Assembly (NCBI GenBank): GCA_900315305.1
Contig: OMYS01000012.1
Location: 1-42,113, forward strand
Length of the DNA: 42,113 nucleotides
Direction: 5' to 3'
Source of the DNA: an uncultured Eubacteriales bacterium
GTDB lineage: Bacteria; Bacillota; Clostridia; Lachnospirales; Lachnospiraceae
The position numbers and the translations under genes were made by a program. Each line of letters starts with the position of its first letter. Position 1 is the stretch's first letter. The notes under the pieces were generated by a model. The model did not search any database. It was not told the DNA's origin and saw nothing but the letters and a program-made list of their open reading frames with translations. Shown here one piece after another: positions 1 to 7,494 of this stretch.

Positions 1-516
1 CTGATGCTGGATGATTATGACGGAGGAAGGCAGGTCGGTGCGTTTTTCAGAGAAAACGGCAGAGAGAAGATATTATTTGTAGCGGACAATCGGCTGAAAC
101 CGGATTTTGACAGATATGAGGGACTTTGCTCCGGGTATGGAAGAACAGTGGATTTTTTGGAAGTACCTATGAGTAAAAAAGAAAGACAGGCACATTATCG
201 GGATATCTTACCGGTATTTCAGGAGTATGATTCGGTATTTGCTGCATCGGATTATTATGCGGTAGAAATTATGTACTTTCTGATTCACGCGGGGATACGC
301 GTCCCGGAAGATATCTGGGTTGTGGGATTTGACGACATGGAGCTATGCAGAAATGTCATGCCGCAGTTATCCTCTGTCCGGCAGGATGTGTTTTTGCGCG
401 CGGGAAAAGCAGTGGAGTATCTGGATCGGATGAAAACAGACAGAAGTTATTCGGTAACGGAAAAAATTCCGGTACAGTTCGTTCCGCGGATGAGCTGTGG
501 AAGAAGATCATATTGA
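1..516 (+). CDS. LacI-family transcriptional regulator, C-terminal part (5' end outside window)
   Basis: The frame is open at the left edge, so only the last ~170 residues are present. They form the C-terminal half of a LacI/GalR periplasmic-binding-like sensor domain. The stretch VPEDIWVVGFDDMELCRNVM is the usual hinge before the last strand (family form: P-x-D-I-x-V-x-G-F-D-D). It is followed by 'PQLSSVRQD', the conserved effector-contact region. The N-terminal helix-turn-helix lies upstream of the window. Such proteins repress sugar-uptake operons in response to a ligand, but the ligand cannot be told from this fragment. The end overlaps the start of an unrelated remnant, so the locus downstream is rearranged. 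Confidence 0.85.
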   Translation: MMLDDYDGGRQVGAFFRENGREKILFVADNRLKPDFDRYEGLCSGYGRTVDFLEVPMSKKERQAHYRDILPVFQEYDSVFAASDYYAVEIMYFLIHAGIRVPEDIWVVGFDDMELCRNVMPQLSSVRQDVFLRAGKAVEYLDRMKTDRSYSVTEKIPVQFVPRMSCGRRSY

Positions 517-844
517 AAGGAATAAAGCCGGCTGCAAAGTGGAATATCGTGGGGACGATGATGGATTTACGGTAAGATTCCACCGTCGCTGCGGAGAAGG
601 CTGGGGGACAGGCTTGAGTGCCAATGTCATTCACGGTGGCACTTACGATGAAGAAAAAATAAGAGAATCCTATGAATCTGGCATTCTCTCAATGGTGAAG
701 TCAAATAACAGAATTACCCGGAAAGAAATGGCGGAAAAGTTATCCATCAGTCTCCGTTCTCTTCAAAGGATTATTAATGCGATGGATGAATTACATTACG
801 TTGGAAGCGGAAATCACGGACATTGGGAGATCAGGCATGATTAA
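497..844 (+). pseudogene. C-terminal remnant of a Schlafen/AlbA-type ATP-binding protein
   Basis: The 115-codon frame begins just after an in-frame TGA and opens with a GTG that has no ribosome site. From about residue 20 it reads as the tail of the 'ATP-binding protein' family with a Schlafen/AlbA_2 domain: DDDGFTVRFHRR, then a winged helix (RITRKEMAEKLSISLRSLQR) and the characteristic end 'YVGSGNHGHWEI'. Full family members are about 400-550 residues. The Schlafen/AlbA ATP-binding part is missing, so this is a decayed 3' fragment. It may have arrived with whatever truncated the LacI neighbourhood. The family match is from memory of the motif. Confidence 0.7.
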
Positions 845-1227
845 TATTGACTTCGCGCAAGGTGACGATAGGGCGACTGATTCAGGCAAAGAAGTCAGTG
901 GGTACAAATTGGGGACACCAGCTGCGAAGCAGTTTGAAGCCGTGAGTACATTTTGAGTACACTTTGAGTGCGATATAAATTAGCGTGATCCAAAGAAGTG
1001 ATAAAACCGAAGAAAAGTAGCACAACACTAATCCCCGCAAGTCCAGCAGAATCAAGGACTTGCGAGGATTTTTCTATGCCCGGTGGGTTTGCAGATGCAT
1101 ATATGAACATTCCGGTTCATCATATAGTATGGCGCAGTTCGAGCATTGGAGAATCAAATGTAAGTCAAGTTTGCTGAGACGAAGCAATGAATTTGCTCGA
1201 CATCTTACGTGAGAAGAGGAGGTCAGG
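845..1227. other. Gene-free stretch between remnant and GyrI-like gene
   Basis: No coding region is supported here. It contains three spaced copies of GAGTACA/GAGTGC-like words around 942-972, a good intrinsic terminator near 1032-1073 and AT-rich sequence before the next gene. The small reverse-strand frame across 895-1110 has no ribosome site and no recognisable family. Confidence 0.5.
1032..1073 (+). terminator. Intrinsic terminator
   Basis: A 13-bp stem with one mismatch (left arm 1032-1044, right arm 1056-1068) and an 11-nt loop is followed directly by five T. It would end transcription coming from the left remnants before the GyrI-like gene. Confidence 0.7.
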
Positions 1228-1692
1228 ATGGACTATAGAATCGAAACCAAACAAAGTTTCACCATAGTTGGTATTTCAAGACGCTTCCTGATGGAGGACT
1301 GCTATCGGCAGATTCCGCTGTTTTGGAAAGAGATAATGGGACAGGGCAACAGACCAAACGGTATTGTGGGAATGTTCGGAGTGACCTATGACACGACAAA
1401 TACAGATTTTGCCTATATGATCGGTGATCTCTATGAGCCGTGGCGTGAACTTCCGCAGGCCTTTCAGTCGCTTACATATGAGAAGGGGACATGGGCTGTG
1501 TTTCCGGTGCATGGACAATTGCCGGAGTCGCTGCAGTCCGTGAATTCGGCAATATGGCAGTCGTGGGTTCCGGAGCATCGGGAATCCTTTCGTTTTCGCA
1601 CATCTGGCTGCGTGGAGATGTATGCCCCTCTGCCGGTGAATCCGGAGGAGACTTACGCTGAAATCTGGCTGCCGGTGGACAGACTTATGTAA
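1228..1692 (+). CDS. GyrI-like / AraC effector-binding domain protein (stand-alone)
   Basis: This 154-residue protein is a single GyrI-like small-molecule-binding domain, the module normally found after the AraC-type DNA-binding domain in multidrug sensors. Seen in the sequence: 'GMFGVTYD' (about residues 49-56), 'YEKGTWAVFPVHG' (84-96), 'LQSVNSAIWQSWVPE' and the terminal 'YAEIWLPVD'. These are the usual strand and pocket signatures of the family. No helix-turn-helix is present, so it would bind a ligand without binding DNA, or act as a gyrase-inhibitor-like or cyclopropanase-like protein. Start chosen at the ATG behind GAGGAGG at 1215-1221. Ligand unknown. Confidence 0.85.
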   Translation: MDYRIETKQSFTIVGISRRFLMEDCYRQIPLFWKEIMGQGNRPNGIVGMFGVTYDTTNTDFAYMIGDLYEPWRELPQAFQSLTYEKGTWAVFPVHGQLPESLQSVNSAIWQSWVPEHRESFRFRTSGCVEMYAPLPVNPEETYAEIWLPVDRLM

Positions 1693-1721
1693 CTGATAAT
1701 CAGAATCTTTGATGGGGCAAT

Positions 1722-2161
1722 GTGGTTCTGAATCTCATCTTGGTGATTGTTTTCGGGATGGGCATCGGACCGGAAGCTTTTTACGGAGAAAAAATCGCTA
1801 TCGTGCCGATGGATTTCTATTACCCCGGCAAAGGAAAATCCGGAGATCTCCCGCCGCGGAAGTTCATGGCGGAGTACCACGACGAAGTGGTTCGTATGAT
1901 AAAAAAATCCGGCTCACGATTCTGATTGGGAAGTATGCGGCGGATTATTATCTTTCAGGACAGATAGGACATAACCAGACAGAGACAGTCCGGCACTATC
2001 AGGAATATCTTCTGGAATATTTCCCGATCGTGCATCCAAGTCCTCTGAATATCGGCTGGCAGAAGAAAAATCCCTGGTTTCAGGAGGACGTGGTGCCGGT
2101 GCTTTAGGAAAGAGTGGCGGATATTTTATATCAACTCGGATATATGATTAATAATTGCTGA
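1722..2161 (+). pseudogene. Uracil-DNA glycosylase family protein, decayed
   Basis: Two reading frames together give one uracil-DNA-glycosylase-like protein. The first (to about 1925) contains 'KIAIVPMDFYYPGKGKSGD' and 'LPPRKF', the second (from about 1905) 'LTILIGKYAADYYL', 'ETVRHYQEYL' and 'FPIVHPSPLN', matching the catalytic-motif regions of the small clostridial UDG-like family. A frameshift lies near 1905-1925. A TAG at 2105-2107 interrupts the last helix, and the frame continues afterwards as 'ERVADILYQLGYMINNC'. A related copy of this 3' end at 4119-4165 has CAG at the same place, so the TAG looks like a nonsense mutation. The first ~80 residues are missing. No function is expected. 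Confidence 0.8.
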
Positions 2162-2171
2162 ACCAAAATAA

Positions 2172-2187
2172 ATCCCGAAATCGGGAT
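2172..2187. promoter_or_regulatory. Palindrome upstream of DUF4143 ATPase
   Basis: ATCCCGA-AA-TCGGGAT is a perfect 7-bp inverted repeat in an AT-rich gap, 100 bp before the ATPase start. It could be an operator. No partner regulator is identified. Confidence 0.35.
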
Positions 2188-2231
2188 ATAAATATAAAAT
2201 TATAATATTTATTTCGAACCCGGGACTTATA

Positions 2232-2260
2232 TTGACCTTCTGCCTTACCTGCATTAAACT
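2232..2260 (+). promoter_or_regulatory. Putative sigma-A promoter of the DUF4143 ATPase
   Basis: TTGACC (2232-2237), a 17-nt spacer and TAAACT (2255-2260) lie just ahead of the AGGAGG site of the next gene. The -10 element is weak (4 of 6). Confidence 0.4.
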
Positions 2261-2287
2261 GAATGCAGACCAGACAGGAGGTTTTTT

Positions 2288-3508
2288 ATGATACAGAGAA
2301 AGGAATATCTAGATCTTCTTGATCAGTGGAAAGATGAGAAGGTAATCAAGGTGATCACCGGGATCCGGAGGTCGGGCAAGTCGACACTTCTTGCAGAATA
2401 TCAGGAGAAAATACAGTGCGAGGGAGTCAGTAAGGAACAGATCATCAGTATCAATTTCGAGGATCTGGCATATGAGGATCTCTTAGATTATAAGAAGCTG
2501 TATCAATACATTACAGAGAGGATGGGAGAACTGCGGCCGGTCTATATTTTTCTGGATGAGGTTCAGAAGGTGAACCAGTTCGAAAAGGTGGTAGACAGTC
2601 TCTATATCAAGGAAGGCGTGGATGTCTATATTACCGGGTCAAATGCATTCCTGCTGTCAGGTGAACTGGCAACGCTTCTGTCAGGCCGATATGTTGAAAT
2701 CAACATGCTGCCGTTGTCTTTTCGTGAATATCTGGATGCGGCGGGAGGTAAAGATCCTGACAGGACATTTTCTGACTATCTGGAGTTCGGCGGATTTCCC
2801 TTCGTGGCAATGCTTGGAAAGGATACAAACAAAGTTCATACCTATCTGGAGGGAATCTACAATACCATTCTGATCAAAGATATCGAAGAACGGGAAATGC
2901 GGAAGAGCGATGATCCGAACAAGCGGAAGATCAACGACGTAAGCCTTTTGAAAAACATATCCAGGTTCCTGGCAGGCAGTGTGGGAAGCCCGATTTCTGT
3001 AAAAAAAATAGCCGGGTTTATCACGTCCACAGGAAGAAAAGTTTCTCAGTCCACAGTGGCTGATTATGTAGAAGCGCTGGTGGAGCCTTATATTTTCTAT
3101 GAAGTAAGTCCCATCAATGTCTCTGGAAAGCAGCTTCTGAAAAATGTGTCAAAATATTATATTTCGGACCTCGGAATCCGGAATCTGATTCTTCCGAAGC
3201 AAAGGTATGATCTTGGTTTTTCATTGGAGAACGTGATTTTCTTTGAGCTCAAGAGGCGCGGATATGAGGTATGGGTCGGAAAGCTTGGAGAACTGGAAAT
3301 AGACTTTGTTGTCAGGAAAGATGGAATCTATGAATATTATCAGGTGACAGCAAATCTGACGGAACAGGCAACATTCGACAGGGAAATAGCTCCACTGCAG
3401 AAAGTGCGGGATAATTATCCAAAGACCATTCTTACCTTGGATCGCTTCAGCCAGGGAAATTACAATGGTGTGCAAGTTGTTAATGCGGTTGACTGGCTGC
3501 TGGAGTAA
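2288..3508 (+). CDS. AAA ATPase with C-terminal DUF4143
   Basis: This complete 406-residue protein belongs to the AAA_14/DUF4143 family, common in anaerobes and archaea and without a settled function. Seen: Walker A GIRRSGKST (25-33), Walker B VYIFLDEVQ (85-93), sensor-like 'ITGSNAFLLSGEL' and 'LSGRYVEI', then a C-terminal DUF4143 region with a nuclease-like core ('ENVIFFELKRRGYEVWVG' then 'ELEIDFVVRK'). The E-x-D...E-x-D-F-V pattern is typical of the PD-(D/E)xK-like fold in this family. Start: ATG behind CAGGAGG. The gene stands alone between a pseudogene and a convergent HxlR regulator. Confidence 0.9.
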   Translation: MIQRKEYLDLLDQWKDEKVIKVITGIRRSGKSTLLAEYQEKIQCEGVSKEQIISINFEDLAYEDLLDYKKLYQYITERMGELRPVYIFLDEVQKVNQFEKVVDSLYIKEGVDVYITGSNAFLLSGELATLLSGRYVEINMLPLSFREYLDAAGGKDPDRTFSDYLEFGGFPFVAMLGKDTNKVHTYLEGIYNTILIKDIEEREMRKSDDPNKRKINDVSLLKNISRFLAGSVGSPISVKKIAGFITSTGRKVSQSTVADYVEALVEPYIFYEVSPINVSGKQLLKNVSKYYISDLGIRNLILPKQRYDLGFSLENVIFFELKRRGYEVWVGKLGELEIDFVVRKDGIYEYYQVTANLTEQATFDREIAPLQKVRDNYPKTILTLDRFSQGNYNGVQVVNAVDWLLE

Positions 3509-3546
3509 GCGATACAAGGTGTATGGCACTATCAGGGCAGCTGCTC

Positions 3547-3924
3547 TCAGTTCCGGTGGTCGCATTTTTCGCACTGCGTCATCAGGTTTTTACTGTCTTC
3601 TTTGTAGAAGATTCCGGACCAGCTGCAGATGCTCTGGAGAATCGGAACGACGGACTTGCCCTTCTCCGTCAGGGAATACTCGACTCTCGGCGGAATCTCA
3701 TCATAGGATTTCCGGCTAATCAGCTTGTCACGGATCAGCTCCTTCAGCGTAGAAGCGAGGACCGCATCGGTGATGTTCTTCATTTCCCGGCGGATCTCAC
3801 TGTAACGCAGGGTTCCCTTGGCGTTCATGACGCACAACACTCTTGACTTCCACTTTCCTCCGAATATTTCGAGCCCATATTCCAGCGGGCAACGGATATC
3901 ATCCTCAGTCTTCTTCTGATACAT
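3547..3924 (-). CDS. HxlR-family winged-helix regulator
   Basis: A 125-residue HxlR-type DNA-binding protein. Seen: 'CPLEYGLEIFGGKWKSRVL' near the N-terminus (the family signature C-P-(x)n-GGKW), 'LRYSEIRREMKNITDAVLAS' as the recognition region, and 'RVEYSLTEKGKSVVPIL' in the wing. Cys14-type redox or ligand sensing is typical of the family. The tail 'CEKCDHRN' adds two more cysteines that could bind a metal or sense thiols. Start: the longer frame to 4008 lacks a ribosome site, whereas the ATG at 3922-3924 follows GAGGAGG. The inverted repeat ATGAAAT-N7-ATTTCAT near 4065-4086 is a possible operator. Confidence 0.88.
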   Translation of the reverse strand: MYQKKTEDDIRCPLEYGLEIFGGKWKSRVLCVMNAKGTLRYSEIRREMKNITDAVLASTLKELIRDKLISRKSYDEIPPRVEYSLTEKGKSVVPILQSICSWSGIFYKEDSKNLMTQCEKCDHRN

Positions 3925-4141
3925 TATATGCCTCCTCAGGCGTTTCTGACAGGCTCCGGCGCTAACCGTGCCTGGTCTGGCCTGTTTTCTATATTGGTAT
4001 TGCTGCATGCAGGGATCTGTTTATCTCTGCTAGTGCTTTTATCGTAACAGCAACTATCAAAAAATGAAATACTCATAAATTTCATAGTATGACCGATGCC
4101 GAAATCATATTATCGAAACAGGAGGAAGTGGTGCCGGTGTT

Positions 4142-5020
4142 TCAGGAAGGGGCAGCTGACATTTTCAGATATTCCAGAAATTTCCGCACAGCTGGAGAAC
4201 ATTCCCTTATATCTTTTACAGCCGCGCCAAGCCTGCGGTAATATGGCTTTTCCAGAGGGCGGATCGCGATGTGATAGGGGATCCGTTCCAGAATATTTGA
4301 CGCAAGGATGCTGACGGCGAGGCCTTTTTCAACCATCGCCATGACGGCAAAATCCTCCCAGGTGGAGAGGCGGATGTCCGGATGGACTCCCGCTTCCTCC
4401 AGTAAGGCGGAAACCTCTGTCTTTCCTCCGTTTTCCAGCAGAATAAAGGGAAGCCCTTCAAAATCCCGGATATCGACTGTTTTCTTCCGGGCTAAGGGGT
4501 GGTCCACAGGGAGCACGGCCAGATATTCATTTTGAAAGAGGAAAATGGTATCAAAGCTTTTTCTGGAGGGCAGGCGCAGGAGGCCGATATCAATCCGGCC
4601 GTCTGAGAGCCAGTTCTCGATCTCATCGTATTCGCCCAGAAGCATTTCATACCGGATACCGGGATAGTCCCTGTGGAATCTTGCGAATACATCCGGAAGA
4701 AAATTGATGGCGATGCTGGCAACCGTTCCTGTCCGGATGGTCCCGTCAATGGTGCCGTTCAGGTCGTCTACATGGGTCTGGAAGCCATGGCAGGCCTCCG
4801 CTATTTTTCTGGCATAGGGCAGCAGCTCCTCTCCATTTCCGGTGAGATGGATGCCATTCCGGTCCCGCTCCATCAGCACCATGCCACAGTCCTTTTCCAG
4901 ATCGGATATCATTTTTGAAATCGAGGACTGGGCAAAGTTCAGCTTTTCGGCGGCCTTTGAGAAGCTTCCGGTTTCGACACAGGCTATAAAGGCCAGATAT
5001 TTCTGCAGGTTGTGGTCCAT
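4142..5020 (-). CDS. LysR-family transcriptional regulator
   Basis: A 292-residue LysR protein: N-terminal HTH ('LQKYLAFIACVETGSFSKAA', 'LNFAQSSISKMISDLEKDCG') followed by a periplasmic-binding-like effector domain. Start at the ATG 5018-5020 behind AAAGGAA; the 35 extra upstream codons have no support. The last codons ('MSAAPS') lie in DNA that, read on the other strand, matches the 3' end of the decayed uracil-DNA-glycosylase gene (4119-4165). The natural C-terminus has therefore probably been altered by recombination. It is divergent from a broken MATE gene, which may have been its former target. Confidence 0.88.
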   Translation of the reverse strand: MDHNLQKYLAFIACVETGSFSKAAEKLNFAQSSISKMISDLEKDCGMVLMERDRNGIHLTGNGEELLPYARKIAEACHGFQTHVDDLNGTIDGTIRTGTVASIAINFLPDVFARFHRDYPGIRYEMLLGEYDEIENWLSDGRIDIGLLRLPSRKSFDTIFLFQNEYLAVLPVDHPLARKKTVDIRDFEGLPFILLENGGKTEVSALLEEAGVHPDIRLSTWEDFAVMAMVEKGLAVSILASNILERIPYHIAIRPLEKPYYRRLGAAVKDIRECSPAVRKFLEYLKMSAAPS

Positions 5021-5129
5021 GATATATTCCTTTTTTCGATTTATGTAATCAAATAAATTCGCTATTATGATGCATGCTATTATACTAAACTGTCTGAGGA
5101 AAGAAAAGACAGGGAGGACATGCATTCAG

Positions 5130-5284
5130 ATGAAAATGAGACGCCATGCAGCGGACCTTTTAAACTGCAACCTTGGAGCAGGAATATTTCTGTTCGCCAT
5201 GCCGGTGGCCTTTTCCAGTATCCTGCAGCAGGTATTCAATTCCGCGGATACAGCTGTTGCGGGAAGGAAAGAGTGGCGGATATT
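5130..5284 (+). pseudogene. MATE-family pump, N-terminal fragment fused to a UDG-like scrap
   Basis: The frame encodes the first ~45 residues of a MATE transporter ('LGAGIFLFAMPVAFSSILQQ', then 'VFNSADTAVAGR', the start of helix 1). It is then cut exactly where a 20-bp word begins (5265-5284) that is identical to 2106-2125 in the uracil-DNA-glycosylase pseudogene. Nothing after that matches a MATE protein. It is divergent from the LysR gene. Confidence 0.7.
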
Positions 5285-5285
5285 C

Positions 5286-5381
5286 TCAGGTGATCTCCCG
5301 CAGGCGGCTTCGCAGCAGGAAAATATAAATCAGATCAAAGACAAAGCATACAATTCCGGTTACCAGGATAAAGCTGGCGTT
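5286..5381 (-). pseudogene. Membrane protein C-terminal fragment
   Basis: Read on the reverse strand, this ~31-codon frame gives one hydrophobic helix ending in a basic tail (SFILVTGIVCFVFDLIYIFL, then LRSRLREIT and a stop). It has no start and is bounded upstream by a stop codon. It is probably the last transmembrane segment of a deleted protein. Family not recognised. Confidence 0.3.
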
Positions 5382-5418
5382 TTATATGTACGGTGATTCT
5401 ATCAGGAGCTTCTTGAAT

Positions 5419-6774
5419 TCATGATCTGCTCTTCATTTTTCGATATGTGATGCCGAACAGCACGATGACAAGTATTACGGATACGATGTCCGCCGCCGGC
5501 TGCGCCCACAGAAGTCCGTTCACGCCGAACAGACTGTTAAAGATATAGAGGCAGGGGATGTAGACAAAGCCCTGTCTTGAGAGATTGATGATGAGGGCAG
5601 ACAGCGCCGCGCCCATCGCCTGCAGTGCATTTGAAAATACGTAGAACATACCGAAGAGGAAGCTCGTTGTAAGAAGAATTCGCGCGAAATGCACCGCGTA
5701 GTCATAGGCGGCTGTCTCCGTGAGAAATGCGCTGACAATCTGACCGGTGAACACATAGCACAGAATGGTCATGACCGTGGAAAGCATGAGTGCAAAAATC
5801 ACAGAGAAACGCAGTGACCTCTGGAATCTGTCCCAGTTTCTGGCGCCGGTACAGTATCCGAGAAGCGGCTGCACGCCCTGGCCGAATCCGATGCAGATCA
5901 TGCCGGTGATCATCGTGACCTTCATGGCGACACCGAAGCCCGCGACAGCCATATCGCCGTAGGAAGCGACCAGCGCATTTGCGACAATGTTGGAGACGCT
6001 CATCAAAATATCTCCAATCGATGCCGGAATGCCGATTGCCAGGACATTCTTCATGATATCGTCCCGGGCGGAAAAATCCTTCAGCCGGATCGTGAGCATG
6101 GATTTGCCGGATGTGAGGTACACGATGTAGAAGGCCGCACCCGCGACATTGGAGAGCGTGGTCGCAAGTGCCGCGCCGGCGACATTCCAGCCAAAGCCGA
6201 GGATCATGATCGGGTCCAGAATGACATTCAGCAGGTTTCCGGCCAGCTGACCGATCATGGCTGTTCCGGCCTTTCCCTCCGACCGGATGATATTGGCGTA
6301 GCAGTTGGCAATCAGGACAAACGGGCCGCCAAATGCGACGATCGACAGATACTGCTTCGCGTAATCCCAGGTGTCGGAGCTTGCGCCGATCAGCTTCAGA
6401 ATCGGGTCCATGAAAATGAGAATTAACGCGGCAAATGCAATGCCGACGATGACACACATCCAGAAGCAGAACGCGCAGACGTGCCTTGCGTAATCCTTCC
6501 GTCCCTCGCCCATTGCCCGGGAGATGACCGATGTGCCGCCGATGCCGAAAATGGTTCCCAGTGCCATGAAGAGAAGAAACACCGGAGTTGCCAGCGACAC
6601 GGCCGCGACCATCAGCGCATTGTGCGTCTGGCCAATGAAAAATGTATCGGCCAGGTTGTAGACGAGTACCATGAGCATGGCCACCATCGCCGGAATCGTA
6701 TTGGTCAGGACAGCCTTTGGAATCGGTGCTGATGCGAAAATTTCCAGATTGTCTTTTTTCTGTTTATCCTTCAT
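5419..6774 (-). CDS. MATE-family multidrug efflux pump (MepA-like)
   Basis: A 451-residue multidrug and toxin extrusion transporter with about twelve predicted membrane helices. It exports cationic drugs or metabolites against Na+ or H+. Seen: 'IPAMVAMLMVLVYNLADTFF' in helix 1, 'GIGGTSVISRAMGEGRKDYA' after helix 2, and 'IGFGQGVQPLLGYCTGAR' at the start of the second half, the internal duplicate of the first. It lies 93 bp downstream of a MarR gene on the same strand. A MarR-type palindrome (6805-6818) sits about 30 bp before its start, so it is probably repressed by that neighbour, as in mepR-mepA of staphylococci. Confidence 0.92.
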   Translation of the reverse strand: MKDKQKKDNLEIFASAPIPKAVLTNTIPAMVAMLMVLVYNLADTFFIGQTHNALMVAAVSLATPVFLLFMALGTIFGIGGTSVISRAMGEGRKDYARHVCAFCFWMCVIVGIAFAALILIFMDPILKLIGASSDTWDYAKQYLSIVAFGGPFVLIANCYANIIRSEGKAGTAMIGQLAGNLLNVILDPIMILGFGWNVAGAALATTLSNVAGAAFYIVYLTSGKSMLTIRLKDFSARDDIMKNVLAIGIPASIGDILMSVSNIVANALVASYGDMAVAGFGVAMKVTMITGMICIGFGQGVQPLLGYCTGARNWDRFQRSLRFSVIFALMLSTVMTILCYVFTGQIVSAFLTETAAYDYAVHFARILLTTSFLFGMFYVFSNALQAMGAALSALIINLSRQGFVYIPCLYIFNSLFGVNGLLWAQPAADIVSVILVIVLFGITYRKMKSRS

Positions 6775-6804
6775 TGTTCGTCTTCTCCTTGATTTGGAAT
6801 TTTT

Positions 6805-6818
6805 AATAGCCTGCTATT
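6805..6818. promoter_or_regulatory. MarR operator in front of the MATE gene
   Basis: AATAGCCTGCTATT, a 12-of-14 palindrome, differs by one base from the perfect palindrome at 7347-7360 before the MarR gene. Two matching sites, one before each gene, support shared control. Confidence 0.7.
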
Positions 6819-6835
6819 TATATGGCCGCATGTTT

Positions 6836-6858
6836 GCCGGCCGATTAGATCGGCCGGC
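6836..6858. other. Intercistronic hairpin between marR-like and MATE genes
   Basis: A perfect 10-bp stem (GCCGGCCGAT / ATCGGCCGGC) with a 3-nt loop lies just after the MarR stop. No U-tract follows on either strand, so it is more likely an RNA-processing or attenuation element than a full terminator. Confidence 0.5.
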
Positions 6859-6867
6859 AGTGCGGGC

Positions 6868-7299
6868 CTAGTTTCCTTTCAGCGAATCCCGGACCCGGAG
6901 AAGCATATTGGAAAACTGCGCCTTCTCCTGATCAGACAGCGGCTTCATCATTTTTTCGGCCGCCTCCTTCATGTGGAGCTTTCCATATTGCGCTTTTTCT
7001 CTCCCGGTCTTCGTCATGTGGACCAGCTTGACTCTTTTGTCATTCGGATCCTGAAAGGCTTCCACCAGCTTCTTCAGCTCCATGCGTCTGATAATACCCA
7101 CCGCTGTCGGCTGGGCGACACCGAGAAATTTTTCAATTTCCTTCATGGACGCTGTCTGATGGTCCCGTTGCTCAAGCTCGAGCAGAACGCTGGCCTGAAT
7201 CAAGGTCAGGTCCTCTGAGCGCAGAGCGTTATTGGCATCCTTTTCCAGCTGATCATTGATCTGCTTGATCAGCATGCCGCATTCCTCGTGTTCATTCAT
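6868..7299 (-). CDS. MarR-family transcriptional regulator
   Basis: A 143-residue winged-helix regulator with MarR architecture: helical dimerisation ends, HTH 'IEKFLGVAQPTAVGIIRRME' (about residues 60-79) and a wing around 'DPNDKRVKLVHMTKTG'. The D-x-(N/D)-x-R-x-x-x-V-x-L-T-x-x-G pattern of the wing is the family signature. Start ATG behind AAAGGAG. The promoter at 7320-7348 overlaps a perfect palindrome, so the gene is probably self-repressed. Its natural target is the MATE pump downstream. The inducing compound is unknown. Confidence 0.9.
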   Translation of the reverse strand: MNEHEECGMLIKQINDQLEKDANNALRSEDLTLIQASVLLELEQRDHQTASMKEIEKFLGVAQPTAVGIIRRMELKKLVEAFQDPNDKRVKLVHMTKTGREKAQYGKLHMKEAAEKMMKPLSDQEKAQFSNMLLRVRDSLKGN

Positions 7300-7319
7300 A
7301 GGTGTTCTCCTTTCAGTAG

Positions 7320-7360
7320 AGGATAGCGCAGCAGAAATTCTATGTCAATAGCATGCTATT
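7320..7360 (-). promoter_or_regulatory. Promoter and operator of the MarR gene
   Basis: On the reverse strand: TTGACA (7343-7348), 17-nt spacer, TATCCT (7320-7325). The -35 hexamer overlaps a perfect 14-bp palindrome AATAGCATGCTATT (7347-7360), so a bound dimer would exclude RNA polymerase. Confidence 0.75.
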
Positions 7361-7494
7361 AAAATTATCGGCTGTTTTGCAGAATCTGGATTTTTGCTCC
7401 TGAGGGGACAAGTGGTATTGCGCTTTTCGCGGGCAGACATATATACTGAAGCCAGGTAATTAAAACCCAGTGTGGCTGCAACAGGAGGTTTACA

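Noticed and set aside
895..1110. Reverse-strand 71-codon frame
   Set aside because: No ribosome site, overlaps a terminator hairpin, and no recognisable protein.
6836..6858. Terminator of the MarR gene
   Set aside because: Stem is perfect but no U-run follows on either strand; kept only as a hairpin.
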